From Azospirillum oryzae (GTDB lineage Bacteria > Pseudomonadota > Alphaproteobacteria > Azospirillales > Azospirillaceae), in contig NZ_VTTM01000001.1 of assembly GCF_008364795.1 (NCBI RefSeq), forward strand, positions 1,173,456 through 1,237,455: DNA of 64,000 nt, given 5' to 3'. Positions within the stretch are counted from its first letter, which is position 1, and every line of letters begins with the position of its first letter. Positions 16,899-26,353 of this stretch are shown in pieces. The notes below the pieces were generated by a model. The model saw nothing but the letters and a program-made list of their open reading frames with translations. It was not told where the DNA came from and ran no database searches. A program made the position numbers and the translations under genes.

Positions 16899-17885
16899 TT
16901 ACATCCAGCGTTTCGACCGCACATAGACCATCGGCAGCAACGCCGACAGCAGCATCAGCCCCAGGGCGCTGGCATAGCCGAAGGGCGAATCGCTGCCGGG
17001 CATGTCGGTGAAGTTCATGCCGCCGATGCTGGCGACCAGGGTCGGCGGATAGAGCAGGACGGTCAGCACCGACACGATCTTGACGATCTCGTTCTGCTCG
17101 ACGTTGATCTGCCCCAACGCCGTATCCAGCGCCAAAGCGACCTTGCCGGCCAGGAAACGGGCATACTGGTCGAGCCCGCGCAGGTCCTGCAGCGTGGTCT
17201 TGGCCCAGCGCCGCGTCGCCTTGCCCGAATTCCAGCCATCGCCGCGCGCCAGGAAATCGGTCATGCGGGTAAGGCTGGCCAGACTGACCCGCGCCTTGCC
17301 GATCAGATGCCCGGCATGGCCGATGCGCTTCAGCGTCTGGGCATCGTCCAGCGTTTCGCCGCGCGAGCGCAGCTTGCGCCCGCGGAAATGGCGGCGGTTC
17401 AGCGCATCCAACTCCACCCCCGTCCGCCGCAGCACGACGGAGGTCCGGTCGATCATCCCATCCACCAGCGCCGCCAGAACCACCTCGCCACGGGCGGCCG
17501 AGATCTCCCCATGGGTGGCGCGGCGGCGGAAGGCCAGCAGCGCCTGCGGATCGATGTCGTGGATGGTCACCAGCCGCCGCCCGGCCAGCACGAAGCTGAC
17601 GGTGGCGATGCGCGGTTCGTCGGTGTCGGCCCAGACCAGCGCGGTGACGGTCATGGTCAAGGCGCCGCCGGCCATGCGCAGACGGCTCGATTCCTCGATC
17701 TCCGCCATCTGCTCGCGGGTGGGCAGGCCGGTGCCGATCAGCACCTCCGCACGCGCCAACTCTTCGGACGTCGGATTGATGAGGTCGAGCCACACGGCGG
17801 AGTCGGGCAGCGGCGCCGCCTCGTCCGCGGCAGCCTCCCTGGCCCAGCGGAGCAGACCGCCGTCATTGACGAAGACATGCAGCAA
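16899..17885 (-). CDS. CorA-family divalent metal transporter (CorA/ZntB type)
   Basis: This 328-aa protein has a large cytosolic alpha/beta and long-helix domain and two C-terminal membrane helices. They are joined by the signature loop GGMNF (GMN near 288), which defines the CorA superfamily pore. The second helix ends in basic YVRSKRW. The N-terminus (FVNDGGLLRW, AVWLDLINPTSEE) resembles ZntB-like members as well as CorA, so Mg, Zn or Co cannot be decided from sequence. It lies 31 bp after a small gene read the same way and is followed by the thiC leader. Confidence 0.85.
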   Translation of the reverse strand: MLHVFVNDGGLLRWAREAAADEAAPLPDSAVWLDLINPTSEELARAEVLIGTGLPTREQMAEIEESSRLRMAGGALTMTVTALVWADTDEPRIATVSFVLAGRRLVTIHDIDPQALLAFRRRATHGEISAARGEVVLAALVDGMIDRTSVVLRRTGVELDALNRRHFRGRKLRSRGETLDDAQTLKRIGHAGHLIGKARVSLASLTRMTDFLARGDGWNSGKATRRWAKTTLQDLRGLDQYARFLAGKVALALDTALGQINVEQNEIVKIVSVLTVLLYPPTLVASIGGMNFTDMPGSDSPFGYASALGLMLLSALLPMVYVRSKRWM

Positions 17886-17916
17886 GGCGGTGCTCCTTGC
17901 GTAAATCGAGACGGCG

Positions 17917-18213
17917 TTACGTCACCCGGCCGCCGCGTCTCGGCTTCGCGGGCGGTTGCGCAGGCGGCGCCCTCTCCCCGTCATCGAGGTCCAGCGCCGC
18001 GCCCTCGGCCTTCAGCGCCTGTTCCAGCTTGCGGCGGAAGGCGCCGCCATCCCGCTTGGCATCAAGGAAATGGCCGACCGCCTCCTTCGCCGCGTCGCTG
18101 TCATAGGGGACCTTGCCCAACGCCGCCAGCCGGGCACGCTCCACCAACTTCGGGTCCATCTTCTCACGGATGGCCTTCATCTGGCGGAGCAGGTCCTTGC
18201 GCAGGTCGCTCAT
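17917..18213 (-). CDS. Small conserved-looking protein of unknown function
   Basis: This 98-aa protein has a charged helical N-terminus (SDLRKDLLRQMKAIREKMDP) and ends in a Pro/Arg-rich tail (PPAQPPAKPRRGGRVT). It has no signal peptide, membrane segment or familiar motif. It sits 19 bp after argB and 31 bp before the CorA-type gene, which supports a real gene in the same transcript. I do not recognise its function. The tail suggests it may bind nucleic acid or a partner, but that is a guess. Confidence 0.65.
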   Translation of the reverse strand: MSDLRKDLLRQMKAIREKMDPKLVERARLAALGKVPYDSDAAKEAVGHFLDAKRDGGAFRRKLEQALKAEGAALDLDDGERAPPAQPPAKPRRGGRVT

Positions 18214-18232
18214 CAGTCCCCCGCTTATGGAG

Positions 18233-19132
18233 TCAGGCCTTGCCGATCAGGGTGCCGGCGCCGCCTTCGGTGAAGATCTCCAGCAGCAGCGCATGCGGCA
18301 CGCGGCCATCCAGGATAACAGCCGCATCGACGCCCTGCTCCACCGCGCCGATGCAGGTCTCGATCTTCGGGATCATGCCGCCCGATGCGGTGCCGTCGGC
18401 GATGGCCTTGTGGGCATCCTCCAGCGACATCTTCTCGATCAGCTTCTTTTCCTTGTCGAGCACGCCGGCGACGTCGGTCAGCAGGAAGAAGCGCGCCGCC
18501 TTCACCGCTGCCGCGACCGCACCGGCCGCCGTGTCGGCGTTGATGTTATAGGTGTCGCCGTTCACGTCGAAGCCGACCGGAGCGATCACCGGGATGATGT
18601 CCGACTTGGCAAGCGCCTGCAGGATCTCCGGGTTCACCTTGTAGGGTTCGCCGACGAAGCCCAGGTCCAGCACCCGCTCGATGTTGCTGTCGGGGTCGCG
18701 CTGCACGCGCTCCAGCCGGCGGGCGGTGATCAGGTTGCTGTCCTTGCCCGACAGGCCGACGGCCCGGCCGCCGGCGCTGTTGATGGCGGCGACGATCTGC
18801 TTGTTGATGGAGCCGGCCAGCACCATCTCGACCACCTCGACCGTCTCCTTGTCAGTGACGCGCAGGCCGTCGATGAAGCTGGACTTGATCTTCAGCCGCT
18901 CCAGCATCTGGCCGATCTGCGGCCCGCCGCCGTGGACGACCACCGGGTTGATGCCGACCTGCTTCAGCAGGACGATGTCGCGCGCGAACAGCTCCGCCAG
19001 GCCGGCGTCGCCCATCGCATGGCCGCCGTACTTGATGACGAAGGTGCTCCCGGCATAACGGCGCATGTAGGGCAACGCTTCGGACAGGGTACGGGCCTTG
19101 GCGAGCCACTCGTCACGGGTGGGAGTCTGCAC
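18233..19132 (-). CDS. argB: Acetylglutamate kinase
   Basis: This 299-aa cytosolic enzyme phosphorylates N-acetylglutamate, the second step of arginine synthesis. The amino-acid-kinase fold shows [11 protein letters not shown] (phosphate binding), [30 protein letters not shown], and [17 protein letters not shown] near the C-terminal half. The N-terminal helix ahead of the first strand is the type that allows arginine feedback inhibition through hexamers, which is inferred. It lies 82 bp downstream of an antiporter gene in the engB series, a neighbourhood common in alphaproteobacteria. Confidence 0.95.
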   Translation of the reverse strand: MQTPTRDEWLAKARTLSEALPYMRRYAGSTFVIKYGGHAMGDAGLAELFARDIVLLKQVGINPVVVHGGGPQIGQMLERLKIKSSFIDGLRVTDKETVEVVEMVLAGSINKQIVAAINSAGGRAVGLSGKDSNLITARRLERVQRDPDSNIERVLDLGFVGEPYKVNPEILQALAKSDIIPVIAPVGFDVNGDTYNINADTAAGAVAAAVKAARFFLLTDVAGVLDKEKKLIEKMSLEDAHKAIADGTASGGMIPKIETCIGAVEQGVDAAVILDGRVPHALLLEIFTEGGAGTLIGKA

Positions 19133-19214
19133 GGGAGGATGCCCTTTGTCGGGGTGGACGGTTGGGCTTCTTTAACGGAAAGGCCGGCCAGTTGCCTAGG
19201 GGGCAATTTAACGG

Positions 19215-20501
19215 TCACATACCCCCGCGCCGACCACCCGCGCTCGCCGCCGCCGTGCTGCCGGCCGGATGCCACAATCCGACCAGCCGCGTTATCGGCT
19301 GCGTCAGCGCAGTGACGGCCACCGCCATCAACACCATCGCCGAAAAACAGGGGCCGGACAGCACGCCCGCTTCAAGCAGGACGGTCAGAACGATAACCTC
19401 CATCAGCCCCTTGCAGGGCATGAGCGTGCCGAGCCTCAGCGCGTCCGGCCAAGTCTCTCCGGTCAGCCGGGCCGGCAGCGCTGTGCCGGCCATCTTGCCA
19501 GCCAGGGTCGCAAGGCTGGCGAGCGCGAAGACCGTCCATTGCGCCGGGTCGTCGAGCGTCAGAGTCACCTTCAGCCCGGTCAGGGTGAAGAAGAATGGCA
19601 GCAGGATCAGGGTGGAGAAATGCTCCAGCCGGTCGAGTATCGCTGCGGCGTAGCGGCGCGGCATGGCGCTGCCGGCGATGAAGGCGCCCAGGATATAATG
19701 CAGACCGATCAGTTCGGTGACCGCCGCCGACGCCAGCAGCGCGGCACAGGTCACCACCACCGCGGTGTCGCCCATCCGCCCGTCCGGCGCCACCCGTTCC
19801 AGCAGGCGGTCGAGCAGCGGGCGCACGACCAGGACCGTAACCCCGACATAGGTGAAGCCGAGCAGCCCGACTTTCGCAACCGCCCAGGAGTCCCCGCCAT
19901 CGGCCGTCGACCATGCCAGAACCGCGGTGATCAGCAGCCACAGCAGCGCGTCGTTGACCGCGGCATAGCCCAGCGCCAGACGCCCGACCCGGTCGCCCAG
20001 CAGATCCATCTCGCGCAGGATGGCGCCCAGCACCGGCAGGGCGGTAACGCCGACACAGATGCCGAAGCCGGCGGCGAACAGGCCGGGGGTGGCGTTCGGC
20101 CCGGTCATGGCGGGAAAAGCGCCGGCGAGCCACCAACCCAAGGCTCCGCCCAGCAGGGTCGGCACCAGCATGCTGGACAGTGCGACGGTGGCGAAGGCTC
20201 CACCCCGGCCACGGAACTCGGCGGGGTCGAGATGCAGGCCGGTCAGGAAGGCGAAGAAGACGACGGCCATCAGGGCCAGACCGGACAGCGGCGCCAGTGC
20301 CGCCGGCGCGAACAGCACGCCCCACAGCTCCGGCACCAGCCGCCCCAGCAGCGACGGACCCAGCGCCACCCCGAACAGGATCTGGATCACCACCATCGGC
20401 GCGACATGGCGCCCGCCGCCAAGCCGCCAAAGCAGAAAGGGCCCGGCGATCAGCAGCAGGGCCTGGATCAGGAACAGGAGCGCGGGAGAGACACCGCCCA
20501 T
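19215..20501 (-). CDS. CPA2-type cation:proton antiporter
   Basis: This 428-aa polytopic membrane protein has about a dozen hydrophobic segments. Family marks of Na+/H+ or K+/H+ exchangers are present: ILFGVALGPSLLG, FFAFLTGLHLDPAEF, AAGFGICVGVTALPVLG, and AVNDALLWLLITAVL, which carries the ion-binding ND pair. Unlike KefB or KefC, it has no cytosolic RCK/TrkA domain. The start at 20501 follows the engB stop by 13 bp; a longer frame would overlap engB. The transported cation is unknown. Some relatives are annotated for antibiotic polyketide export, but there is no such context here. Confidence 0.8.
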   Translation of the reverse strand: MGGVSPALLFLIQALLLIAGPFLLWRLGGGRHVAPMVVIQILFGVALGPSLLGRLVPELWGVLFAPAALAPLSGLALMAVVFFAFLTGLHLDPAEFRGRGGAFATVALSSMLVPTLLGGALGWWLAGAFPAMTGPNATPGLFAAGFGICVGVTALPVLGAILREMDLLGDRVGRLALGYAAVNDALLWLLITAVLAWSTADGGDSWAVAKVGLLGFTYVGVTVLVVRPLLDRLLERVAPDGRMGDTAVVVTCAALLASAAVTELIGLHYILGAFIAGSAMPRRYAAAILDRLEHFSTLILLPFFFTLTGLKVTLTLDDPAQWTVFALASLATLAGKMAGTALPARLTGETWPDALRLGTLMPCKGLMEVIVLTVLLEAGVLSGPCFSAMVLMAVAVTALTQPITRLVGLWHPAGSTAAASAGGRRGGM

Positions 20502-20514
20502 CGCCGTGACCGCT

Positions 20515-21198
20515 TCAGTCGGCGGCCAGTGCAAGTGCGGCCAAGCTGGCGCGCAATTCGGCGATGCCGTCGCCCTTCTCCGAACTGGTGACATGGATGT
20601 CCGGGAAGGCGGCGGGATGCTTCTTCAGCCCTGCCTGGGTGTCGCGGCGCACCTTGTCCAGATCCGCGGCCTTCACCTTGTCCGCCTTGGTCAGCACGAC
20701 GACATAGGGCACCGCCGTGCGGTCCAGCATTTCCATGATCTCATGATCGTTGGGCTTCAGCCCATGACGCGAATCGATCAGCACGAGCGCCCGGCGCAAG
20801 GTGACGCGGCCGCGCAGGAAGCGGCGGACCATGTCGTTCCACGCCTCCACCTTCTCCTTCGACTCCTTGGCATAGCCATAGCCGGGCATGTCCACCAGCT
20901 TCAGCCGGTTGCCGAGGTTGAAGAAGTTGAGCTGCTGCGTGCGCCCCGGCGTGTTGGAGGTGCGGGCCAGCGTCTTGCGCCCGGTCAGCGCGTTGACAAG
21001 GCTGGACTTGCCGACATTCGACCGTCCGGCGAAGGCGACCTCGGGCAGGTCAGCTTCCGGCAACTGGTTCAGCGCGTTGGCGCCCCAGACGAAGTCGCAC
21101 TCCTTGGCGAACAGCAGCCGCCCGGCCTCCAGCGCGGCCTCGTCGAAGCCCGAAACGATGCTGGGGGTGTTGGGGGTCGGCGTGTCGGGAGTGGTCAT
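20515..21198 (-). CDS. engB: Ribosome-assembly GTPase EngB/YsxC
   Basis: This 227-aa TRAFAC GTPase is needed for late 50S subunit assembly. G motifs in order are FAGRSNVGKSSLVNAL (G1), the switch threonine in RTSNTPGRTQQLNFF (G2), VDMPGYGYAK (G3), VVLTKADK (G4) and TSSEKGDG (G5). The start at 21198 (MTTPDTPTP) is preferred over the open extension because the extension would run into the hairpin behind yidC. It follows yidC by 111 bp, separated by a strong hairpin, and leads the antiporter-argB series. Confidence 0.94.
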   Translation of the reverse strand: MTTPDTPTPNTPSIVSGFDEAALEAGRLLFAKECDFVWGANALNQLPEADLPEVAFAGRSNVGKSSLVNALTGRKTLARTSNTPGRTQQLNFFNLGNRLKLVDMPGYGYAKESKEKVEAWNDMVRRFLRGRVTLRRALVLIDSRHGLKPNDHEIMEMLDRTAVPYVVVLTKADKVKAADLDKVRRDTQAGLKKHPAAFPDIHVTSSEKGDGIAELRASLAALALAAD

Positions 21199-21225
21199 GA
21201 CGGGTGCTCTCGTTGGGGTGATCTG

Positions 21226-21271
21226 AAAAACATACCGCCGGCAAAGGCCCGTCAAGGATCTTTGCCGGCGG
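21226..21271 (-). terminator. Strong hairpin and T run between yidC and engB
   Basis: CCGCCGGCAAAG (21235-21246) and CTTTGCCGGCGG (21260-21271) are perfect 12-bp arms around a 13-nt loop. On the minus strand TATGTTTTT follows directly (T run 21230-21226). It lies between the yidC stop and the engB start, so it is an intrinsic terminator or attenuator that would cut engB expression relative to yidC. Confidence 0.75.
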
Positions 21272-21309
21272 CAGGTCTCAGAAACTGGGCAGAGGAGGGA
21301 TCGGGCCGA

Positions 21310-23037
21310 TCAGGCCTTCACACCCATGCGCTTCATGATGGTCCACTGCTGCAGGACCGACAGGGTGTTGTTCCAGGCCCAGTAGATCACCAGACCGGCC
21401 GGGAAGCCGGCGAGCATGAAGGTGAAGACGATGGGCAGGAACTGGAACACCTTCTGCTGGACCGGGTCCGGCGGGGCCGGGTTCATCTTCTGCTGGAACC
21501 ACATGGTCACGCCCATGATCAGCGGCCACAGGCCGAGATGCAGCAGGTGCGGCGGGTCCCAGGGAATGACACCGAACAGCGTGAACAGGTTGGTCGGATC
21601 GGGCGCGGACAGATCGTGGATCCAGCCGAAGAACGGCGCATGCCGCATTTCGATGGTCACGAACAGCACCTTGTAGAGCGAGAAGAAGACAGGGATCTGG
21701 ATCAGGATCGGCAGGCAGCCCGACACCGGGGAGACCTTCTCGCGCTTGTACAGCGCCATCAGCTCCTGGTTCATGCGCGCCTGATCGTCGCTGAACTTCT
21801 CGCGCAGCTCCTGCATCTTCGGCTGCAGCGCCTTCATCTTGCTCATCGCCTGATAGGACTTGTTGGCGAGCGGGAAGAAGACGGCCTTGACGCAGACGGT
21901 CAGCACCAGGATGGCGATGCCGAAGTTGCCGATGACGCGGCCCAGGAAATCCAGCGCGTAGAAGAACGGCTTGGTCAGGAAGTAGAACCAGCCGAAGTCG
22001 ATCGCGAGGTCGAAATTCTTGATGTTCAGCTTTTCGGAGTAGCTGTCGAGCAGCTTCACCTGCTTGGCGCCGGCGAACAGGCGGCCGGTGTTCTCCACCG
22101 ACGCACCCGGCGCGACGGTGACCGGGGCACCCATGGTGTCGGTCTGGTAGCGGTCGGTGTTGGCGACCTGGTTGTAGAGGAAGCGCGCGGTGACCTTCTC
22201 GTTCGGGTCGGGCACCAGCGACACCAGCCAGTACTTGTCGGTGATGCCGACCCAGCCGCCGGTGGTCTCCTTGGCGATCGACCCGGCCTTGCGGACGTCG
22301 TCGTACTTCTCTTCGGTCAGCGAGCCGTTGAAGACGCCGAGCGGGCCCTCATGCAGGATGTAGTAGCCCGAGGTCTGCGGCGTGCCGCTGCGCGACACCA
22401 GGCTGTAGGGCAGCAGGGTGACCGGGTTGGAGCCGGTATTGCGCACGGTCTGCGTCACCGTGAACATGAAGTCCGGGTCGACGGCGATCTTGCGCTCGAA
22501 CACCAGCCCCTGGCCGTTGTCCCAGGTCAGGGTCAGCGGCTTTTCCGGGGTGAGAGCGGTGCCGTCGGCGGTCCAGCGGGTGGTCGCGGTCGGGGTGGCG
22601 ATGCCGGCGCCCTGCGGCACCCAGCCGAACTCGGCATAATAGGCGGCGGGCGTGCCGGCCGGGGCCAGCAGCACGATCTCCGGGCTCTTGGGGTCCGGGG
22701 TCTCGTGGTACTGGGCCAGCGTCAGGTCGTCGATGCGGCCGCCGACGAGATTGACGGACCCGTGCAGGGCCGGCGTGTCGATCTTCACGCGGGTGCCGGC
22801 CGCCATCTGCTCGGCGAGCAGCGCGGGGCGCTCCTTCGCGACCTCTGCCGTGGCGGGGGGCTGCTGGGCGGGCACGCCGGGGGCCGGCACCGGCACCGAC
22901 TGCTCCGTCTGGGCGGCCTGCTGGGCGGCGAGTTGCTTCTGCTGCTCCACCCGCGGCTTCTCGTAGAAATACTGGAAGCCCAGAAGGATGGCGATCGACA
23001 GGGCAATCGCGATGATGAGGTTGCGTTGGTCGGTCAT
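21310..23037 (-). CDS. yidC: Membrane protein insertase YidC
   Basis: This 575-aa inner-membrane insertase works alone or with SecYEG. An N-terminal membrane helix (NLIIAIALSIAILLGFQYF) is followed by a Gln/Ala/Pro linker and the large periplasmic beta domain (about 75-340). The conserved five-helix core comes last, recognisable by NFGIAILVLTVCVKAVFFPL, VSGCLPILIQIPVFFSLYKVL and FTFMLAGFPAGLVIYW. The start at 23037 (MTDQRN) gives the usual N-terminus. It is the fourth gene of the rpmH-rnpA-yidD-yidC set. Confidence 0.96.
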   Translation of the reverse strand: MTDQRNLIIAIALSIAILLGFQYFYEKPRVEQQKQLAAQQAAQTEQSVPVPAPGVPAQQPPATAEVAKERPALLAEQMAAGTRVKIDTPALHGSVNLVGGRIDDLTLAQYHETPDPKSPEIVLLAPAGTPAAYYAEFGWVPQGAGIATPTATTRWTADGTALTPEKPLTLTWDNGQGLVFERKIAVDPDFMFTVTQTVRNTGSNPVTLLPYSLVSRSGTPQTSGYYILHEGPLGVFNGSLTEEKYDDVRKAGSIAKETTGGWVGITDKYWLVSLVPDPNEKVTARFLYNQVANTDRYQTDTMGAPVTVAPGASVENTGRLFAGAKQVKLLDSYSEKLNIKNFDLAIDFGWFYFLTKPFFYALDFLGRVIGNFGIAILVLTVCVKAVFFPLANKSYQAMSKMKALQPKMQELREKFSDDQARMNQELMALYKREKVSPVSGCLPILIQIPVFFSLYKVLFVTIEMRHAPFFGWIHDLSAPDPTNLFTLFGVIPWDPPHLLHLGLWPLIMGVTMWFQQKMNPAPPDPVQQKVFQFLPIVFTFMLAGFPAGLVIYWAWNNTLSVLQQWTIMKRMGVKA

Positions 23038-23092
23038 GGCGTCCCGGTTGCCGTGGGGCCTTTGGAAGAAGGGCGGCGTGTGCGCGGCCTTG

Positions 23093-23422
23093 TTACGGGT
23101 TTTCGCCGGGCTGGGCAACCGCCGCATGCCCCTTTTCCCGCAGGCCGCAGCGATGGGACGCCTGCGGCGCCCCCTGCGGGACGGGATCGGGCACGGGATC
23201 CCAGCCCGACCCGCCCCAGGGATGGCAACGCCCGAGCCGGCGCACCGTCAACCATCCCCCCCGGATGGCGCCGTGCTTTTCCAGCGATTCGATGGCGTAG
23301 CAGGAGCAGGTCGGCTGGAAACGGCAATGCCAGCCCACGAAGGGCGACAAGGTCCAGCGATAGAGATAAACGAGCGCGCGGAGCAGGTGCGCGAGCGGGC
23401 TGAGGCCGGCGATGCGAAACAT
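23093..23422 (-). CDS. yidD: Membrane protein insertion efficiency factor YidD
   Basis: This 109-aa protein helps YidC-dependent insertion at the inner membrane. The conserved block is complete: [20 protein letters not shown], then [27 protein letters not shown] and GGSGWDPVP. Three cysteines typical of the family are visible. The C-terminal 25 residues are a variable Ala/Pro/Gly tail. It lies between rnpA (15-bp gap) and yidC (55-bp gap). Confidence 0.93.
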   Translation of the reverse strand: MFRIAGLSPLAHLLRALVYLYRWTLSPFVGWHCRFQPTCSCYAIESLEKHGAIRGGWLTVRRLGRCHPWGGSGWDPVPDPVPQGAPQASHRCGLREKGHAAVAQPGENP

Positions 23423-23437
23423 GACGTCGCGGGCCTC

Positions 23438-23824
23438 CTACCCTTCCGCCTCGCGCCAGAGGCCAAGGCGCTTCAGCCCGGCGGTCAGGTCGCCGAGCAG
23501 GTCGGTCCAGGGTCGTTCGGCGGTACCGCCACGCGCGACCAGGACGAAATCATGGCCTGGAGCGGCATGGGTGGACAGAAGCTGCCGCGCGGCCTCACGC
23601 AAACGGCGGCGGGCGCGATTGCGCACCACCGCGTTGCCGACCTTGCGGCTCGCCGTCAAACCGAAACGGATCGGCGGACCGCCGACGGCGGGCCGCTGCT
23701 TGTCATCGTGCCGGCGCACCTGGAGGATCAGGCCGGGAGCCACATGCTTTCGCCGTGTCCCGGCCACGGCCAGAAATTCCGGCCGCCGCATCAGGCGCCC
23801 GACCTCGTGGTCCGGCGCCGCCAT
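23438..23824 (-). CDS. rnpA: Ribonuclease P protein component
   Basis: This 128-aa basic protein binds RNase P RNA and the tRNA 5' leader. The RNR signature is clear in VGNAVVRNRARRRLREAAR, and the N-terminal part has RLMRRPEFLAVAGTRRK, where the pattern R...F..V...G.R is typical. FGLTASRKVGNAV leads into the signature helix. It starts 8 bp after the rpmH stop, the standard arrangement. Confidence 0.94.
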   Translation of the reverse strand: MAAPDHEVGRLMRRPEFLAVAGTRRKHVAPGLILQVRRHDDKQRPAVGGPPIRFGLTASRKVGNAVVRNRARRRLREAARQLLSTHAAPGHDFVLVARGGTAERPWTDLLGDLTAGLKRLGLWREAEG

Positions 23825-23832
23825 CGCGGGGA

Positions 23833-23967
23833 TCAGGCGCTCAGAACCTTGCGGCCGCGGGCGCGGCGGCGGGCGATCACCTTGCGGCCGCCGACGGTGG
23901 CCATACGGGCGCGGAAGCCATGACGACGCTTACGCACGATTTTGGAGGGCTGGAACGTGCGCTTCAT
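23833..23967 (-). CDS. rpmH: 50S ribosomal protein L34
   Basis: This 44-aa, very basic protein begins [18 protein letters not shown] and ends KVLSA, close to the L34 consensus throughout ([20 protein letters not shown]). It sits just upstream of rnpA, the order found in nearly all bacteria. ATG at 23967 follows AAGGAG at a normal distance. Confidence 0.96.
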   Translation of the reverse strand: MKRTFQPSKIVRKRRHGFRARMATVGGRKVIARRRARGRKVLSA

Positions 23968-24003
23968 GGCGCCTACTCCTTAAGCTTTGCTGATGGTGAC
24001 GGG

Positions 24004-24034
24004 AAGAAGACGCCCAGCCGGAAGGCCGGGCGCC
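24004..24034 (-). terminator. Intrinsic terminator after rplS
   Basis: CGCCCAGCC (24011-24019) pairs with GGCCGGGCG (24024-24032) with one mismatch around a GGAA loop. On the minus strand it is followed by TCTTCTTCCC. It lies in the 101-bp gap between rplS and rpmH and probably ends the ffh-rplS operon. Confidence 0.6.
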
Positions 24035-24068
24035 GAACCTATGAACCTGAAACGAACCGAAAGGCGCC

Positions 24069-24464
24069 TTACTCGGCAGCCCGGCGGCCGTTGACCATGC
24101 CGCGGCCGGTGGTGCGCTCGGCGATGCGGGCGGCCTTGCCGCGCAGATCGCGCAGATAGTACAGCTTGGCGCGACGGACGGCGCCCTTGCGGACCAGCTC
24201 GATCGAGTCGATGCGCGGGGAGTACAGCGGGAACACGCGCTCCACGCCCTCGCCGTAGCTGATCTTGCGAACGGTGAAGGAGCTGTTCAGGCCGGCGTTC
24301 TTGCGGGCGATCACGACGCCCTCATAGGCCTGGACACGCTCGCGCGTGCCTTCGACGACCTTCACGTTCACGCGGACGGTATCGCCCGAGGAGAACTCCG
24401 GGATCGTCTTGCCACCGAGGGCCTTCTCGATCTGCTCCTGCTCGAGCTGCTGCAACAGGTTCAT
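24069..24464 (-). CDS. rplS: 50S ribosomal protein L19
   Basis: This 131-aa protein sits at the 30S-50S interface. Conserved blocks are [56 protein letters not shown] and [20 protein letters not shown], continuing to [15 protein letters not shown]. It is the last gene of the rpsP-rimM-trmD-rplS set, 41 bp after trmD. The tail after RIAER is short and species-specific. Confidence 0.96.
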   Translation of the reverse strand: MNLLQQLEQEQIEKALGGKTIPEFSSGDTVRVNVKVVEGTRERVQAYEGVVIARKNAGLNSSFTVRKISYGEGVERVFPLYSPRIDSIELVRKGAVRRAKLYYLRDLRGKAARIAERTTGRGMVNGRRAAE

Positions 24465-24505
24465 AGCACTACCCCTTTTCTATCGGCGCGCCTCGCGGCG
24501 GACCG

Positions 24506-25315
24506 TCACTCCGGTTTCGGGTCGCGCCGGCGAGCCTGCCGCCGACCCTTGTTCGTAACAGTTTCTGCCGGACGGCTCGCCTGGTAGAGCGACCACAGGT
24601 CCGGCCGTCGGGCCTCCGTGATCCTCTCCGCCTCGGCCAGCCGCCAGGCCTTGACCTTTCCGTGGTGACCGGAGAGCAGAACCTCCGGCACCGCGCGTTC
24701 CACACCCTGCCCGTCGGTCCAGACCGCCGGCCGGGTGTAGTGGGGGTATTCGAGCAACCCCCGTTCGAAACTCTCTTCGCCCGCCGTCTCCGCGTTGCCC
24801 ATGACGCCGGGGAGCAAGCGCACCACGGCATCCATCAGGCTGAGCGCGGCGAGTTCCCCGCCGGACAGCACGAAATCCCCGAGGCTGACCTCTTCGAGGC
24901 CGTGCGCATCGAGGACCCGCTGGTCCACCCCTTCGTACCGGCCGCAGAGCAGCGTCACCACCGGGGTGGCGGCCAGCTCCTTGACCAGTTCCTGGTTCAG
25001 CACCCGTCCGCGAGGCGACAGATAAATCGCCCGGCCGCGTCCCGGTGCCCCCACAGGTCCCGCCGTCGCGGTCAAAGCCGCGTCCAGCACGTCGGGCCGC
25101 ATGACCATGCCGGCCCCTCCGCCGAAGGGGGTGTCGTCGACGGAGCGGTGTTTATCGCGCGCGAACGAGCGAATGTCCACCGATTCCAGTGCCCAGACTC
25201 CATTTTCCAGCGCTTTGCCGGCCAGCGAGTGGCCGAGCGGCCCCGGAAACATTTCCGGGAACAGCGTCAGAACCTTGGCCGTCCAGACCCGCGGACCGTC
25301 GGCGCCGTGATTCAC
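24506..25315 (-). CDS. trmD: tRNA (guanine-N1-)-methyltransferase
   Basis: This 269-aa SPOUT-class enzyme methylates G37 next to the anticodon of tRNAs reading CNN codons, which prevents +1 frameshifts. Seen motifs are [46 protein letters not shown] and [15 protein letters not shown], the last two forming the trefoil knot, plus [13 protein letters not shown]. It begins with GTG, which overlaps the rimM stop by 4 bp, implying coupled translation. The C-terminal tail after about residue 245 is basic and variable. Confidence 0.95.
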   Translation of the reverse strand: MNHGADGPRVWTAKVLTLFPEMFPGPLGHSLAGKALENGVWALESVDIRSFARDKHRSVDDTPFGGGAGMVMRPDVLDAALTATAGPVGAPGRGRAIYLSPRGRVLNQELVKELAATPVVTLLCGRYEGVDQRVLDAHGLEEVSLGDFVLSGGELAALSLMDAVVRLLPGVMGNAETAGEESFERGLLEYPHYTRPAVWTDGQGVERAVPEVLLSGHHGKVKAWRLAEAERITEARRPDLWSLYQASRPAETVTNKGRRQARRRDPKPE

Positions 25316-25893
25316 GGCCCCGCTCCCCCGCTCTGGTCTCCGCCCTCTTCCCCCTCGCCCTCGTCCGCCTCGTCATCGGAACCCTCGCGGGCTTCGATCA
25401 CGGCCGGAAGATCGACGACGATGCGACCGCCCCGGACATCCACCACCGGCACGCAGGCCTTGGAGAAGGGAAGCATCTCCAGCGGCCCGGCGGCGGTCCT
25501 GACCTCCAGCACGTCGCCCGCGCCGAAGTCGTAGATCGCCTTCACCGTGCCGTAGAGGCTTCCGTCGGCGAGTTCCGCACGCAGGCCGATCAGGTCGGCG
25601 TGGTAGAACTCGTCCCCGTCCTCCGTCGCCGGCAGGGCGTCGCGGTCCACATAAAGCCGCACACCTGCCAGCGCCTGGGCCTGTTCGCGGCTGGTCACCC
25701 CGTCGACCTTGGCCAGGAAATTGTCCTTGACCATGCCCTGGAGCGTCACCGTGAAGCGGCGGGCGCCGGCTTCGTCCGACAGCGGGCCATAGGTCACGAC
25801 GTCGGCGGGTTCGGCGGTGAAGCTGCGCAGCTTCACCAGCCCCCGCACGCCGTGCGATCCCGCGAACTGGCCGACACAGATTTTGGCGGTCAT
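25312..25893 (-). CDS. rimM: Ribosome maturation factor RimM
   Basis: This protein of about 193 aa assists 30S head assembly and binds S19. The N-terminal barrel opens with [18 protein letters not shown], which fits the family opening. The PRC-barrel part has [13 protein letters not shown] and [11 protein letters not shown]. The C-terminus is an acidic tail ([16 protein letters not shown]). I prefer ATG at 25893 by family alignment. GTG at 25911 in the same frame has a slightly better spaced GAGG and would add 6 residues. It overlaps trmD by 4 bp. Confidence 0.93.
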   Translation of the reverse strand: MTAKICVGQFAGSHGVRGLVKLRSFTAEPADVVTYGPLSDEAGARRFTVTLQGMVKDNFLAKVDGVTSREQAQALAGVRLYVDRDALPATEDGDEFYHADLIGLRAELADGSLYGTVKAIYDFGAGDVLEVRTAAGPLEMLPFSKACVPVVDVRGGRIVVDLPAVIEAREGSDDEADEGEGEEGGDQSGGAGP

Positions 25894-25935
25894 CGAAGGA
25901 GCACCCGGCACGTCGTCACGACCTCAACCCTGAAC

Positions 25936-26292
25936 TCAGCCTTCAGCCGCGGCGGCGGCAGCGGCGGCCTCGGCCTTCAGACGCTCCTGCGCCTTGGCCT
26001 TCGGAGCCGACTTCTTCGGGGTCTCGCGGACGGCGGGCTTCTCGACCAGGCCGGCATTGGCCAGGAAGAGGACCACGCGGTCCGTCGGCTGGGCGCCAAC
26101 CGACAGCCAATGCTTGGCGCGCTCGGCGTTCAGGATGATGCGCTGCTCGTGCTCGCGCGGCAGCATCGGGTTGTAGGTGCCGATCTTCTCGATGAAGCGG
26201 CCGTCACGCGGGCTGCGGGCGTCCGCGATGACGATCGAGTAGAACGGACGCTTCTTCGCACCACCGCGAGCCAGACGAATCTTCAGAGCCAT
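25936..26292 (-). CDS. rpsP: 30S ribosomal protein S16
   Basis: This 118-aa protein begins [20 protein letters not shown] and continues [14 protein letters not shown], matching S16 closely. A tail of about 35 residues after LVEKPAV is Lys/Ala-rich and ends in a run of eight alanines, longer than in enterobacteria but common in alphaproteobacteria. It leads rimM-trmD-rplS and follows ffh by 61 bp. Confidence 0.96.
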   Translation of the reverse strand: MALKIRLARGGAKKRPFYSIVIADARSPRDGRFIEKIGTYNPMLPREHEQRIILNAERAKHWLSVGAQPTDRVVLFLANAGLVEKPAVRETPKKSAPKAKAQERLKAEAAAAAAAAEG

Positions 26293-26353
26293 TGGTCGAA
26301 ACTTTCTCTTCTCAAGTCAAACAGGTATCAGGTGATTTCGATTGGCGGTCAGG

